This document shows positions 23,977 through 35,200 of a DNA stretch of 64,000 nucleotides, piece by piece. The notes beneath the pieces were generated by a model. The model ran no database searches, was not told the DNA's origin, and saw nothing but the letters and a program-made list of their open reading frames with translations. The position numbers and the translations under genes were made by a program. The stretch's first letter is position 1. Each line of letters opens with the position of its first letter. Origin of the DNA: Eleusine coracana subsp. coracana (taxonomy: Eukaryota; Streptophyta; Magnoliopsida; Poales; Poaceae); contig CM064426.1 in NCBI GenBank assembly GCA_032690845.1, positions 74,326,403-74,390,402 of the forward strand. Direction: 5' to 3'.

Positions 23977-26900
23977 CTGCATGGGAGGGAGGCATAGGGG
24001 TCGGCGCGCAGGTAGAGAGATAGGCGACGTGGGAAGGGAAGGGTTAGGGACTTTATTGTTGTCACTGCTATTTATACCGGGAAGGGATATTGGGCCTTGG
24101 GTTGTTTTCTTAGCGGCAGGACATAATCTAGGCCGCCGCTAAAATCGACAATAGCTACGGGTGAGAAAGTGAGCCGCCGCTAAAATAGACAATAGCGGCG
24201 GATGACTTAGTGGGCCGCTGCTAAAATTAATTTTCTGATTGTAGCGGTGAATTTTTATTGGGCTGCCGCTACACAAAATTATGCAGCGCCGCTATTAAGC
24301 CTTTTTGTTGTAGTGGAACTTCCACTCTACTCATCATAGCCGAGTATGGTCTGCCTAGTTTGCCACATTTGATCTGCATGGAGATTTGATGGCAGATTTC
24401 CTCATTGGCTCAGTTTATGTTGTGGTATTATTAGGCAGTAACTAAACAAGATGAGAGAGGGTCCACCTTTTAGCTCGGAGTCACGGATGGGCATAGCGTA
24501 ATGGAGACAGGGAAGCCTCAGCCGGCGTGATCTGGTAGAAGAAGCGCCGATAGAAACAGAACCCGGGGGATTAGGAGACAAGGATGGCGTGGCACAAGCG
24601 CCACATGCACGGCATGCATATGTATTCTTTTTTTTTTGAAACAAAGTATAGGCATGGATACTCACACACACATTAGAGTAATCATTCAAAGAATATACGC
24701 ACGTCGCTCTCTCCTCTGAAAGACTAGGCAGGACGATCTCAAGATTCTAACAAAAGGTAAGTGCTATTCATTCCTATTTTAAATGGAAGCAGAGCAAAGG
24801 ACTTGATCACTTCTATGAAACAAGTGTTCCTCGTTACAATATATGAAATTGTTATCTAGGATTATATATTATATTATAAAGTGTTCGACAGGACAGTGAT
24901 AACAATACATTCTATAATAGTGTCTCGAATTTTGTAGAAAGGCTATGTTGGATGGTAATTTATTTACAACACTTGCACTACTAAAAAAGAGCCTATAGCG
25001 GCGGGCTATCTGTTGTGGCGGTTTAGGCGACCCACCGCTACGCTCGCATAGCTAAAAAAAATCAGGTGTTGTAACAATGAACGGCCAATGGATGACGTAA
25101 ATCACCGCCACAATAGGATTAGTAGCGGCAGGTAAAGACCATCAAACTCAAAAAACAAAAATAAACCACATCCAAGCCCACCTTGTCCTAAGGCCCGTAT
25201 GCCTCCGTCTGCGCCGCTGCGGCCACGGGCCCCGACCAGATCTAAAGAGCCGTAGTCGTCGGTTGGAGCCGCCAGATCTAGTGGGAGGACGTCGGCGATG
25301 ATGACAGAGCCCGCACGCCCGTAATGGAGGGAGGTAAGCGCATGCACTTGGAGGAGGGAGGAAGGCGGCTCGGCACTTGCGCGTCCAGGAAGGTCATTGG
25401 CGGTCAGAGCTGGCAGATCTGGTGGAGGTAGGAGGGCAGCTCAGTATCCGTGCGCGTAGGGTGGATGGAGATGGTGGAGCCCGTGCATGAGGGGAGGACG
25501 CAGACAGTGGAGCGCGTTCCTACACATCGATGTAGATCCAACACGCAGCCCCGCCTGGAGCCGCCGCCTAAGGAGTCGCCACATGGAGCCATCATCACCT
25601 TTCGGAGGTTGGCGGAGGCTAGATATGCATTGACGCCTCCCGAAGCCATCGATGCCTTCCTTAGCCGCCATCACATGGAGAGGAAAAGGACGAGGGAGGT
25701 TGGATCCACGCCAATGCCTCCCAGATCTGCCACTGCCCGAAGCCGCCGTCACGAGGAGAGGAAGGGGACGGAGGAGCCACCGCGAGGAGAGGAGAGGAGG
25801 GGGCGTAGGGAGAGAGGAGGGAGGGGGCATGCGGGGAGAGAAGGCAGCGGCAGGCTGCGGTGGTGAGTGGAGAGAACTGAGCAGGGTTAGGGTTAATAAT
25901 ATTTGTATAGTTGTGTAATAGGCTGTTTGGGCTACATTGTTAGTTGCAGCGGATTGTAGCATGGGCCGCCCATATAGATCGGTCTTTAGAGGCAGGTCAT
26001 GTTACGAGTCACCTCTATAAATCAAGGTTGTTTATAAAGGTGGACCTTAATATGGACCATCCCTAAAAATCAAATTTTAGAGGCGGATCATATTACGGTC
26101 CGCCACTATTAATAATTATACCACTATATAACAATAGGTTTCTTTAAACTTATCGCAATGCAAATTTTGATACCGCCACTACATGTCGTGTTTGTGGTAG
26201 TGTTGGAATACCCTTTGGCCAATTGAGAATTCTGCTTAAATAAAGAAGACTAATAATCATTGACACATAACCTTGACAAAAAACAAAAAAATGGAAAATC
26301 AAGAAGACTTGCGACATCTTTTTTGCATAAGAGGGCTTTCCCTGGAATTTCATTACTGGTAACGAAACCATAATAGTTCGCGTGCAACAAAACAAAGAGC
26401 AAGAGCAAAAAAATGTCGATGATCTAAGGCATCATGGCCGTGATAGGGCCTTATTACATCCAGGTTTTTAGAGACCGCCAGCTCTATGCTGAGTTCCTGT
26501 TTGACTGTCTTGTCAGTAGAGGTTTTAACACAACATGGTGTAAGTGGATTCAAATAGTTGTCAGAAATGGAACTCTCTTAGTCAAAGTTAACAGTGAGCT
26601 GGGTCCGTATTTTTAGAGTGGAAAAGGGGTAAGACAAGGTGATCCTCTTTCATCATTCTTTTTTAACACCGCTGCTGACTCTCTAGCCAAAATGATAAAG
26701 TTGGCCCAGCAAGATGATTTGGTTCATGGCCTTATTCCCCAGTATGTTGATAAGGGGAGGGGGGGAGGTCCTGCAATATGCTGATGACACACAATCATTT
26801 GCTATGTTGGGACAAAAAATAAATTTCAGTAAAAGTGAAGTCCTGATGATCATGCAGGATGAGATAAAAACTTTGGATTATGCCAACACCCTAAATATTT

Positions 26901-28505
26901 AGCATGCGTCAAGTTAATAGACCCCATACGTAGATTTGAAGTTTTTTTGCATGAAAGAGAGCTTTGTTAATTAAGGAGGAGGAATTGGACAATCAGATGC
27001 AATGAGGTCAGTGACGACATAGGCGCTTGCCTCAACCACACTGCCAAGTGTGAGTTCCTCCTAGCTAATTGTGCTAGTTCATGTGCTACGCTATTCCGCT
27101 CTCTATTCACCGAAACTATTTCAACCCGATGTATCAAGCCTACTATCTCTTGTGCATGTTTGTACAGTTGTCCCATCTGTGACCGGTCTTGCTCCTTCCT
27201 CCTGATTGCCTTTGCCACTATCTCACAGTACGTTTTGAGCACGATCAGAGCATGCACCCATTCCCTTGCTAATCGTAGGCCCTCAACACACGCCCTGGCT
27301 ACAGCCTCGCTCCAAAACAGAGTCACATCAAAATAGTACTCTCGCCCCGCCAGTCCCGTGCTATGATTCCCACTCCTCATCAATTTCGTAGATTTGAAGC
27401 TGATGCTGCAATTTATATTTTGTGACATACATAATTAAGCAATAAGCTCAATCAATGGCGTGTCTTTGTTCTAAAGGAAGGAGATTTCGTTTTGGGAAGA
27501 TCGGGGAGCAGAAGGTTATCATCGTCATGACGGGCCTAGGAATGGTACACACATCAATCGCAGTTCATACATCTTGTCAATCTTCCAGAGACTGACCATC
27601 CCCAGACTAGTAGTGGCTATTGATGGATGAGCCTCTCTCACGCTTCTGTGCCGAACTGTTTGCTGCAGCTGAACGCTGGGGTAACCACCCAGCTCCTCCT
27701 GACACTCTTCGACGTCAAGGGCATCGTGCACTTCGGCATTGCGGGGAACGCCGACCCCGATCGCCACATCGGTGATGTCACCGTGCCACGGTACTGGGCG
27801 CACACTGGTCTCTGGAACTGGCAGGTAATAACTAGCTAGTAGTTGCTAAAAAAATCCCCACAAATTTTCAATTCCTCCCCAATGCTCATGCCCTATCAAT
27901 TTGGACAGCGCAATGGCGATGGACCGGAAGACGAGCTCTCGCTGGAGTCCAACGGAGACTACACGAGGAAGTACGGCAACCTCAACTTCACAGACTACAG
28001 CGTCGACCAGAACAGCCGGTCATCGGGCAACCTGCTGAACAGCGTTTGGTACCAGCCCGAAGAGGTGTTCCCGGTGACCGGCACGCCGGAGCAGCGCCAG
28101 CACGCGCTGTGGGTTCCGGTCGACAGCCACTACTACGATCTCGCCAAGAAGCTGGAAGGGCTTAAACTCCAAGGCTGCGTCAACGGCACGAACTCGTCGT
28201 CGTCGTGCCTGCCACGCACGCCTGTGGTGGCGATGGTTGAGCGCGGGTGCAGCGCAAGCGTGTTCGTCGACAACGCGGCGTACCGAGAGTTCCTGAGGTC
28301 CAGGTTCGGGGTCACAGCCATCGACATGGAGACCGCCGCCGTCGCGCTGGTTGCGCTGCAGCAGGGGACGCCGTTCATCGCTATAAGGTCGCTCTCTGAT
28401 CTCGCCGGCGGTGGCTCCGCGGAGTCGAATGAGGCTGGCGTGTTCGCGCCACTGGCGGCCCAGAACGCGGTGTTGGTGGTCGTGGAGTTCATGTCCTTGT
28501 TATAA
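20488..28505 (+). CDS. Bark/vegetative storage protein-like, nucleoside phosphorylase fold (4 exons)
   Basis: Exons 20488-20731, 27477-27544, 27669-27824 and 27909-28505 join in phase to 354 aa, close to the size usual for this plant family. Residues 1-30 form a signal peptide (hydrophobic LLFLLILVPCAV, then RAA), so the product is probably secreted or vacuolar. The phosphorylase-type domain starts at GPYIGVVVPNAFEMDPLL (about 46), continues through IIVMTGLGM in exon 2, GIVHFGIAGNADP and VPRYWAHTGLWNWQ in exon 3, and ends with AIDMETAAVALVAL (about 293) and IRSLSDLAGGGS (about 315). The DMETAA and SLSD motifs correspond to the ribose-contact and acid positions of nucleosidase/phosphorylase enzymes, so activity is possible, although relatives in poplar act as nitrogen stores. 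Intron 1 is 6745 bp and packed with transposons; introns 2 and 3 are 124 and 84 bp. The choice of ATG 20488 over the in-frame 20323 rests on the signal peptide. Confidence 0.92.
22655..22745 (+). repeat. Dispersed repeat, copy 1 (partner at about 24515-24605)
   Basis: GGCGTGATCTGGTGGCACAA and GAAACAGAACCGGGGGATTA are found again, slightly diverged, near 24524-24580 in the same orientation. The two copies lie on either side of the short CACTA element 23224-24315. Confidence 0.75.
22807..22840. repeat. (AAAAT)n microsatellite
   Basis: About six tandem AAAAT units inside intron 1 of the storage-protein-like gene. Confidence 0.9.
23926..23975. repeat. (GA)n microsatellite in CACTA element A
   Basis: About 25 GA dinucleotides in the GC-rich core. 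It produces spurious Ser-Leu or Arg-Glu ORFs. Confidence 0.96.
24068..24078 (-). promoter_or_regulatory. TATA box in CACTA element A
   Basis: The minus strand reads GGTATAAATAG between the right subterminal repeats and the GC-rich core, followed by CCCTAACCC about 30 bases on. The order (repeats, TATA, CCCTAACC, GC-rich leader) is the same as at 38300 in the large CACTA element. Confidence 0.55.
24515..24605 (+). repeat. Dispersed repeat, copy 2 (partner at about 22655-22745)
   Basis: GGCGTGATCTGGTAGAAGAA and GAAACAGAACCCGGGGGATT match copy 1 with a few substitutions and small indels. Confidence 0.75.
24976..26202. mobile_element. Short non-autonomous CACTA element B
   Basis: Both ends are clear: CACTACTAAAAAAGAGCC at 24976 and ...TTTGTGGTAGTG ending at 26202 (reverse complement CACTACCACAAA). 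The target site duplication is TTG at 24973-24975 and 26203-26205. Subterminal regions carry TAGCGGCGGGC, GTGGCGG, CCGCCAC and CCGCTAC words. The core at about 25180-25870 is GC-rich; reading frames across it have no domain and look like shadows. An AACCCTAACCCTG motif on the minus strand near 25880-25900 parallels element A and the large element. Total length is 1227 bp. Confidence 0.88.
26434..26960 (+). pseudogene. LINE (non-LTR) reverse transcriptase fragment
   Basis: The plus strand encodes consecutive RT blocks of a plant LINE: an AEFLFDCLVSRGFNTTWCKW segment, then SGKGVRQGDPLSSFFFN, then in a shifted frame EVLQYADDTQSF with the catalytic YADD box, then GQKINFSKSEVL. A TAG at about 26612 and a frameshift between 26740 and 26770 break it, and sequence between YADD and KINF is missing. 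It is a dead fragment in intron 1 of the storage-protein-like gene. Confidence 0.85.
26967..27428 (-). pseudogene. RNase H-like (RVT_3) fragment from a retroelement
   Basis: A 153-codon minus-strand ORF has the pattern of the plant RNase H-like domain attached to LINE-type polyproteins: SEAVARACVEGLRLAREW, then VLKTYCEIVAKAI, then VEIVSVNRERNSVAHELAQL with the late conserved N..AH. It lacks the first part of the fold. It lies next to the RT fragment but on the opposite strand, so it is either from another insertion or inverted. Confidence 0.7.
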
Positions 28506-31111
28506 CCATTTTGATGTAACCTATGTCTCTGTGTTTAATGGTTGTTTTGTAAGTTTAAGATTGCTGCAATATACTTCCAATTAATAACACGACGTGTTTG
28601 TTATATGTTGATTCAATAAAGCTTCTATGTGAAAGCAAATAAACCACTTGTCCCAGCAAATGTGTCCAACATTTTCGTCGACCTCTAACTCCATTCTGTT
28701 GCTTTTTTTTTTTCTGGACTGACTCCACACATTTGTGCAATTGTATGATCTTGTTTCTTGGAGGTAAGTTACCTCATCGGCATCACACCATTTTCTGCGG
28801 TCTCCAAACATCGGAGATATATAATCATATTTCCTATATTCAGTCAATGTATTAATTACAGAAAAAATAGTTATTTTGTAAACTGCTGGATCCAGATCTA
28901 GGACGTGGATTGAAAGAAATCTATTTTTTAATAAAACAGGTGGAGACGTTTCTTTCACCGTAATTTTCTGCCCCCCCCCCCCCCCCCCCCCTTGCTCATA
29001 ATTTGTCCCAGAGTCTAGGAAAGAGAGAAAAACATAGTTCAGTATATAAAGAGAGAAAAACAGAATCCAGTAATAAGAAAAAGAAAAACAGTTGTGGTTG
29101 GGAGAGCTCTGCTCTAACTTTTTCAACTCCGCTCCACGAATTCGTTGCCAAACACATATGGCTCCAGAAACTCTAGATCTAAAAACTCCAAAAAAAACAT
29201 GAAGTTCGGGGCTAACTCCATGTTTTTCTTGGAGCTTCTCAAGGGTGTTCCGAAAACACATGTTACAGAAATTCTAAAATTACCCACCATACTACCGGTT
29301 ATACACATGGAGTTGGGGGCTAACTCCATGTGTTAATACAGGCTTAAAACCTAATAAATTGAAACAACAACAGGTTTAAAAATAATAAATTTATTGATTT
29401 ACTATATTAATCATGTGCCGCTTTGCCGTCTCATGAGCGCTCCACCAGGGTGGCGTGGATGAGGATGTGGGGATGTGATGACGTGTGAGTTCTGAAGATA
29501 TCTTGTGTATGATATGATAATGTTTGTCTTCTCATTTGGTGAGTGTCTTTGCGTTAATATAAAAAATAAGTTATTTAAAGTGGCAAATTGCTTCTAAAAT
29601 TATTCTAAACACTATTATAGTTTTGAAAATGATTAACTCACAACCATTTTTATAAATTTGATAATAGGAAGAATATTCATACATCATAGGCAATTATCGT
29701 TGTACTTTAAAATATTTTCATCTGCTTATAATTTGAAGAGTTTTTGTTGGATCTGTACATACAAGCTAAAGGTAAAAGTTTCACAATGGAAAGAAAGTAT
29801 TAGCTAGATCAAAATGTCTAACAACCACAAACACTTGTCCTGCAGCCATGATCCGTGGCTGCTTGGTGGTCATGTATTTCAATAAATAACACCCATATAG
29901 CCATACTCAAACTCAGGGTCAGACATGGGATTCTCCATTGCAATATATTTCGAGCACAAAGTCTCCCTTTGCTTTCATTTACAAGCAGCCCTCTTCGGTC
30001 TGAATGTTGGCGTTGATCTTTACTATCGCGATCTAGCCAGGTACAGTTCCTTCTTATGAGACGATGTGAACAAGGATTCCTGATCTTCTTAAAGTTTCTA
30101 GTAAACTTGATTGTGGTGGAGGCGATACACAAATTAATCTGGCTTCAGGCACGTCCTAAACTCAACAATCATAGCATAACATCTTCTCTTGTTATCAACT
30201 AGCATTGCACGGTTGACCTCGCTAAGAAGGTTAATCCTTACGTACAAATCAAGAACACAAGAAATAAATAATACATATTTGGAAAGTCGTAAGATTTTCT
30301 TGCTTATCAGAAGGAATAATACATTCTGAATAGAAGACCTATGATTATCATATTGAGAATGTATTGTTCCTTCTTTCAAAAATAGTTAATAAGCATTGCT
30401 TATTCAGAACCTTTGGGCTCTTGTAAGAAAATATGTTGTTCATTATATTAGGGCATGACTCAAAGTGCTTATTCAGTTTTGATCATAAAAGTAGAAGCAA
30501 ACTACTCCTTTGAAAGAAAAGGAGGAATGGAAAAATATGTAATCATATATTGTTTTCTAGATATAAACAATAAGTAAATTAGGATGTTATTCATTCTTTG
30601 ATGCACATGTTGTGTGTTAGCTAAATGTTTTGTTAGTGCTTTCCAAATGAACATCCGATCTGTTGGATAAAACAATGCACACATATATAGATTGTCCAAC
30701 ATATATAGCAATGTGGGGGAGATCTTGTTTCTACGGTACATTAACTAACTCCATGGAAGCACAGAGTTCTTCTCAATATATACACATGCTCTTCTTCCTA
30801 CTAAAAGGTAGAACTATGAATGCGTTCCATACGTCCCTACACTGATGAGAGGTTAATAAGCATTCACTTCAAGTCCGGGATTAATTCTAAGTCCAGTAAG
30901 ACTGATGAGTTAATTCACTGGTTGTCTCCAGCTATGTTGCTTTGCAATCCTGTACGACACCTTCTCATGCCTCAAGTCATCACAAACCTAACAACATGTA
31001 CTGATGTAGGTTTGTGTATCTCCAGGAATTCCTTGCAAAAACAAAAGTATATATAGGCAGTGTGCCAAGGGACTTCTGTGTCGGTACGTGAAAGTTCTAT
31101 GGGACAATATT
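28506..31111. other. No gene seen downstream of the storage-protein-like gene
   Basis: The first 100 bases are probably 3' UTR (AATAACACG and AATAAA-like words near 28580-28620). A run of 21 C bases lies at 28971-28991. Around 29090-29335 the phrase GGGGCTAACTCCATGT occurs twice about 100 bases apart, suggesting a small repeat. From 29340 to 31111 the sequence is AT-rich and no recognisable coding region was found. Confidence 0.5.
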
Positions 31112-31650
31112 AGGGTCTATTTGGTACAGTTAATAGTAATGCAGCTTATGTCCATTGCTATCGTGTTTTTTCTATAGCTACAATATCATAAGCTGAGAAA
31201 AGCTGTAAAAATCTCGCTTATCACAGCTAATGGTTTCATATAATGGTGTTTTTAGTGCATCTCTAAAAGAGTCCTATAAATCCTTCCTAAATTAAATTAA
31301 TGAGGTTATTAAAAATGATCTTTAACATCTCCTCAAAATAACTCATAGATTTATTCTCCTCATAAATTCACCTTATTTGTAGTTAGAAATAAGAACAAAG
31401 TTGGGAGCTCTAATCCTTGTATTTCCAAAAGAATTAATATTATTGTGACCCCAAATGCTGACGTGATCCAATCAAAAGTTTTCTTAATCTATTTTTTGGA
31501 GAACTGTTGGAGAAAATAAGAAAAATTATCCCCATTAATTTTTAGGCTACTACTTAAAACACTTTTTTAGGATCTATTTTTGGGAAACTTTTTGGAGATA
31601 TTCTTACTGTTAAGACATGAGCACCTATAAGCTGTGCCAAACAGACTCTT
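31112..31650. mobile_element. hAT-like MITE
   Basis: The left end GGGTCTATTTGGTACAGTTA and the reverse complement of the right end GAGTCTGTTTGGCACAGCTT match well. This is the TGTTTGG-type terminus common in grass hAT MITEs. The interior is AT-rich with words such as ATAAGCTG and CAGCTTAT. The 8-bp target duplication is not clean. Confidence 0.65.
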
Positions 31651-32019
31651 AATATCATAATGACGTGCTTCACTAGGAATCAACTGCAATTTCCTACTAT
31701 GTAACTCTTATGCGCCAAAACTTAATGAATCTTTTATTGCTGATGGTCAAAATTTAAAAAGTTTGACTTGTAATAGGATAGGGGGATTTTTTTTCTTGTG
31801 TTAAACAGTAGCTTTCATTGTTAAGTTGAGCGGACAAAAAATAAGCTAAAGAGAGTTTGACCTCTTACCATCTGGACAATATTCGAGCAGGTGCTTTTTT
31901 TTTTTGCCCTTTTAATTTAATCTTTATGCTGGTCGTGTTCTCACTCTGGTGCTGGACAATATTTGAGTAGTTAAGTTCTCACACTCTCACAACAATAAAA
32001 AAGCACTGTAGCAATGGTT

Positions 32020-32262
32020 GGAAAGGGCCTATACCGGCGAGCAGGCCACCCCGCGCTACGCAAACGCCGCTATAAATATACGTTTGTAGCGGCGGGTGGT
32101 CTATCACCCATACAAACCGCCACTACAGACATATTAGTAGCGGCGGTTGAAGATGTCAACCGCCGCTATTGTCAGCCATCAGTAGCGGTGGTTGACATCT
32201 TCAACCGCCGCTATTATTGGCTATTAGTAGCGACAGTTGACAACATCAACCGCCGCTACTTC
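32020..32262. repeat. Left subterminal repeat cluster of CACTA C
   Basis: Repeated TAGTAGCGGCGGTTGA and TCAACCGCCGCTA words in alternating orientation, several with GATGTCAAC between them. These are the presumed binding sites of the TNPA-type protein in this transposon class. Confidence 0.8.
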
Positions 32263-35200
32263 TTATTTCCAAAAAAAAATTAGCAAATATACAGAAATCA
32301 CAGATTATGCATACACAAAAATTTATGTTTTTCGATACATTAGGCTCATATGGTGCTCTTGAACCAGCCCACTCACAAAGGGACCTATGTTTTGTTGCTA
32401 GTTCATTATTTGAGTCAAAGCACTTCCCTTCTGGACTAATTACCTCTCTCAACATAAAACGACAAAGAGAAGTTACAACTAGATATATGTTATTTGTACT
32501 CAAGTGAACGCGTTCTTGAGGAATCATACCATTTTTGATCTTGGCGTTCTTCTTCATCTTTGCACTCCATTGTACCTTTTCCCTTATGACCCTCTGTGTC
32601 ACATGAGTAGAGTATGTTAATATGAGATCTTAAAACTTCACTATTCGAGTAAAGTAAAATAGACATAAACAAAATTAACTTATCTCTTTATTAGACTCCT
32701 CAACGATATGATCTAGGTAAGATGAAGAGCTAGATGCGAACACACACGTGTAGTAGCCGCAATGCACACTACCTTTTTATTGCTTAAAGCACTATGTAGT
32801 AGAGAACACAAGTTAGTTATACTTTATATGATGGATACTACGATAAAGACATGTATGTTAGGCATATAAATCTTACCCAAAACTGATGATGAAAATATAT
32901 CTTCTTTTTTCGTTTTAGATGACATTTCCCTCTCCGCTATGACATATTTCTCATAAGTACTAAACGGTCAACAAAATCATCATTAGATGATATTAACATT
33001 ATCAATTCATATACACAAAGTAATTTATTACCTATCTATGACTTCCACCATGTTGTTGTACAACTTATCATAGTCGAGACTGTCTAGCATGAGAAAGTAT
33101 CCATTTTTAAGAATTATCGTAAAACAGATCCAATGATCGCTACAAGAATATTGACAACAAGTTACTTACGATTGGAATTAACTTTAACATATGATAGATG
33201 AGGAAGGCAGTAGTGGTCCAACTTACTTGAAGTTGTAGGGGGCTAAGATGCATTGTCTATCTTGCCACTTCAGGAAGCACTCACATAAATAATTTATAAC
33301 CCGAGTCCTTGCTTCATTTCTCATGACCGCCTTCATTTCACCTATCTCTGTCGGTGTCTTATCCAGATAGTTATCCGGATTTACCGTTGGGTTTTACTGC
33401 TTTGGTTGATACGGTTCGGGTTGACGTAGGCCACCTTCCAATCTTTTCTATAAAACCTCTTTCTTTGATAAAAAAAAGTTCATGCTAAAAAAAAGATATA
33501 AGGTAATATATTGAATTGTGCTTGAAATTCGAAGTAGATCGAACGTGAAACTTACATGCACCACAAGGTGATGAAGGTGATGTCCATTCTGCCTAGGCCA
33601 AACATTAAGTGGACATCCTCCCAAAATATGCCTAAGATTTGTTCATCGTCCTCTTCATTGAACACCTCATTTAGAATCCTACAAGTGATTGCGGTGACCT
33701 CTTCCTTTGACACCATCATGTACCAGTCATGCAACTTTCACATCTCCCACGGTAGGTTCTTGTAGGTGTTGTTTGATATAAATGGCTTACCCAATTTGAA
33801 TGTCGGGTAGTCCACATCGTCCGCAGGATTGTCCAAAATATGATCGTCATACGACACTTTATCCTGAGGATCTTGTTCTTGGATGACGAGCTTACCGGTG
33901 CTTGCTAGACGCTTTTTCAATCCAGCCAAGTACTTATCAACATCATTTCTTGCTTTTAGGTCCTTTGGCTCTTTGTCAAAACCGATAATCGTCTTTGGGA
34001 TTACCGAAGCCTTGATGACAACTGGCGCAGGCTGGACTTGAATTACCGGAGCCTGAACTTGAACCGCCGCAGCAGCTATTGATGGAGGCTCGACTTGAAT
34101 TATTTCCCGAGGCTGAACACTCTGCGGAAGAGTCTCGTTGTCACTACAGATTATAGGACTGTGAGTCAAGTCGGCTTTCGCATGAGGAGATTGAGGCTTG
34201 TTTCCCGAGGCTGTCGCAGATATAGGAGACGGTTGTCCACCTGTATTGGCTGGCTAGCTCGCATGAAAGGACCTGTGCCCAGACAACGGGGGTGGAGAAA
34301 CTCGTGGTGAGAGGACAACTTCACGACGTTTCCAAATAATGAAAGAGCCGAGGGCATCTTGGAGAGTTTCTATACCCGCCTCAGGTATCGAGCATTCGAT
34401 CTCGTTGTTCTCATAGCCAGGTACTATTTCTGACACGGTGACGCACACGCAACCTGGGGGGATATCCTTGTTATGGAGCGTCTCTCCTAGAAATGCCGTG
34501 TCTGATGCAACCTTCATCGTCTTGCCCTTGTAACCAAATGGCACATGCAACTCGCAAGGAGTATCCTTAGTGATGTCATCCGTTTCTGATTGCATGGAGA
34601 CTGATGATTGAGCGGAGACTGATGGTTGCGTGGATGTGGATGAACCACGTAAGAAGGCATCCACCGCAGCCTGCAGGTTGGGGTCCAAACGATCGCTTTC
34701 TTTGTCGATAGCAAACATAAGAAGTTGTCGCCTCCAATCCTTCTTGGCTTTATCTTCTTGCTCTTTCTTATGCAATGTATGCTTCTTGTAGAGGTGTGAG
34801 GATGTTTTAGAGAAACCTTCTTTTCATTTGCCAATAATGACACTCCTCGTACCTGACCACCATGTTCTTTGGTCCCAATAGCCTTCGCTAGCTCATCCTT
34901 GTGATACTCCGGTGTAAATAGACCAGCCTTCGTCTGCGCCGCGATGGGGCCTTTCAAGGCTTTCATGACTTCACTTGTCGTGTGATCCTTCATAATGATC
35001 TCTCCTTCTTCGGTTAACTCAGAGCGACCGTACACCTAGTTCCTGGTACGCTCATTGGTATTTGGCAATGGATCAGTTTTTCCTTCCACGCGGAGCTTGG
35101 CTTCCTGCTCTCTCCAAATTCAAATCTTCTTTTTATATCCGCCCGGACCTAACTGTGCCTTGAACTTGTTTCACTTGTTTAGCTCAACCATCTTTTCACT

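Larger units (their letters stand above)
23224..24315. mobile_element. Short non-autonomous CACTA element A
   Basis: The right end is ...TTTTTGTTGTAGTG at 24315 (reverse complement CACTACAACAAAAA). The left end is probably CACTCTATTGCGGCGG at 23224. The flanking trinucleotide is GAA on both sides (23221-23223 and 24316-24318), as expected for CACTA insertion. Subterminal regions hold repeated (T)AGCGGCGG / CCGCCGCTA words. The core (about 23390-24050) is GC-rich and has a minus-strand TATA box near 24068-24078. It encodes no transposase. The left terminus is imperfect, so that edge is less certain than the right one. Confidence 0.65.

Noticed and set aside
23360..24142. GC-rich overlapping ORFs in CACTA A
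   Set aside because: Open on several frames and both strands, low complexity, no domain; shadows of a GC-rich transposon core.
25441..25962. 173-aa minus-strand ORF in CACTA B
   Set aside because: Pro/Ser-rich, no domain, overlaps a plus-strand ORF of similar length, and lies inside a non-autonomous element.
28971..28991. Run of 21 C bases as a functional signal
   Set aside because: Homopolymer with no context; could be a sequencing or slippage product.
29818..30132. 104-aa minus-strand ORF
   Set aside because: No recognisable domain, Cys/His/Arg-rich without pattern, no splice context.
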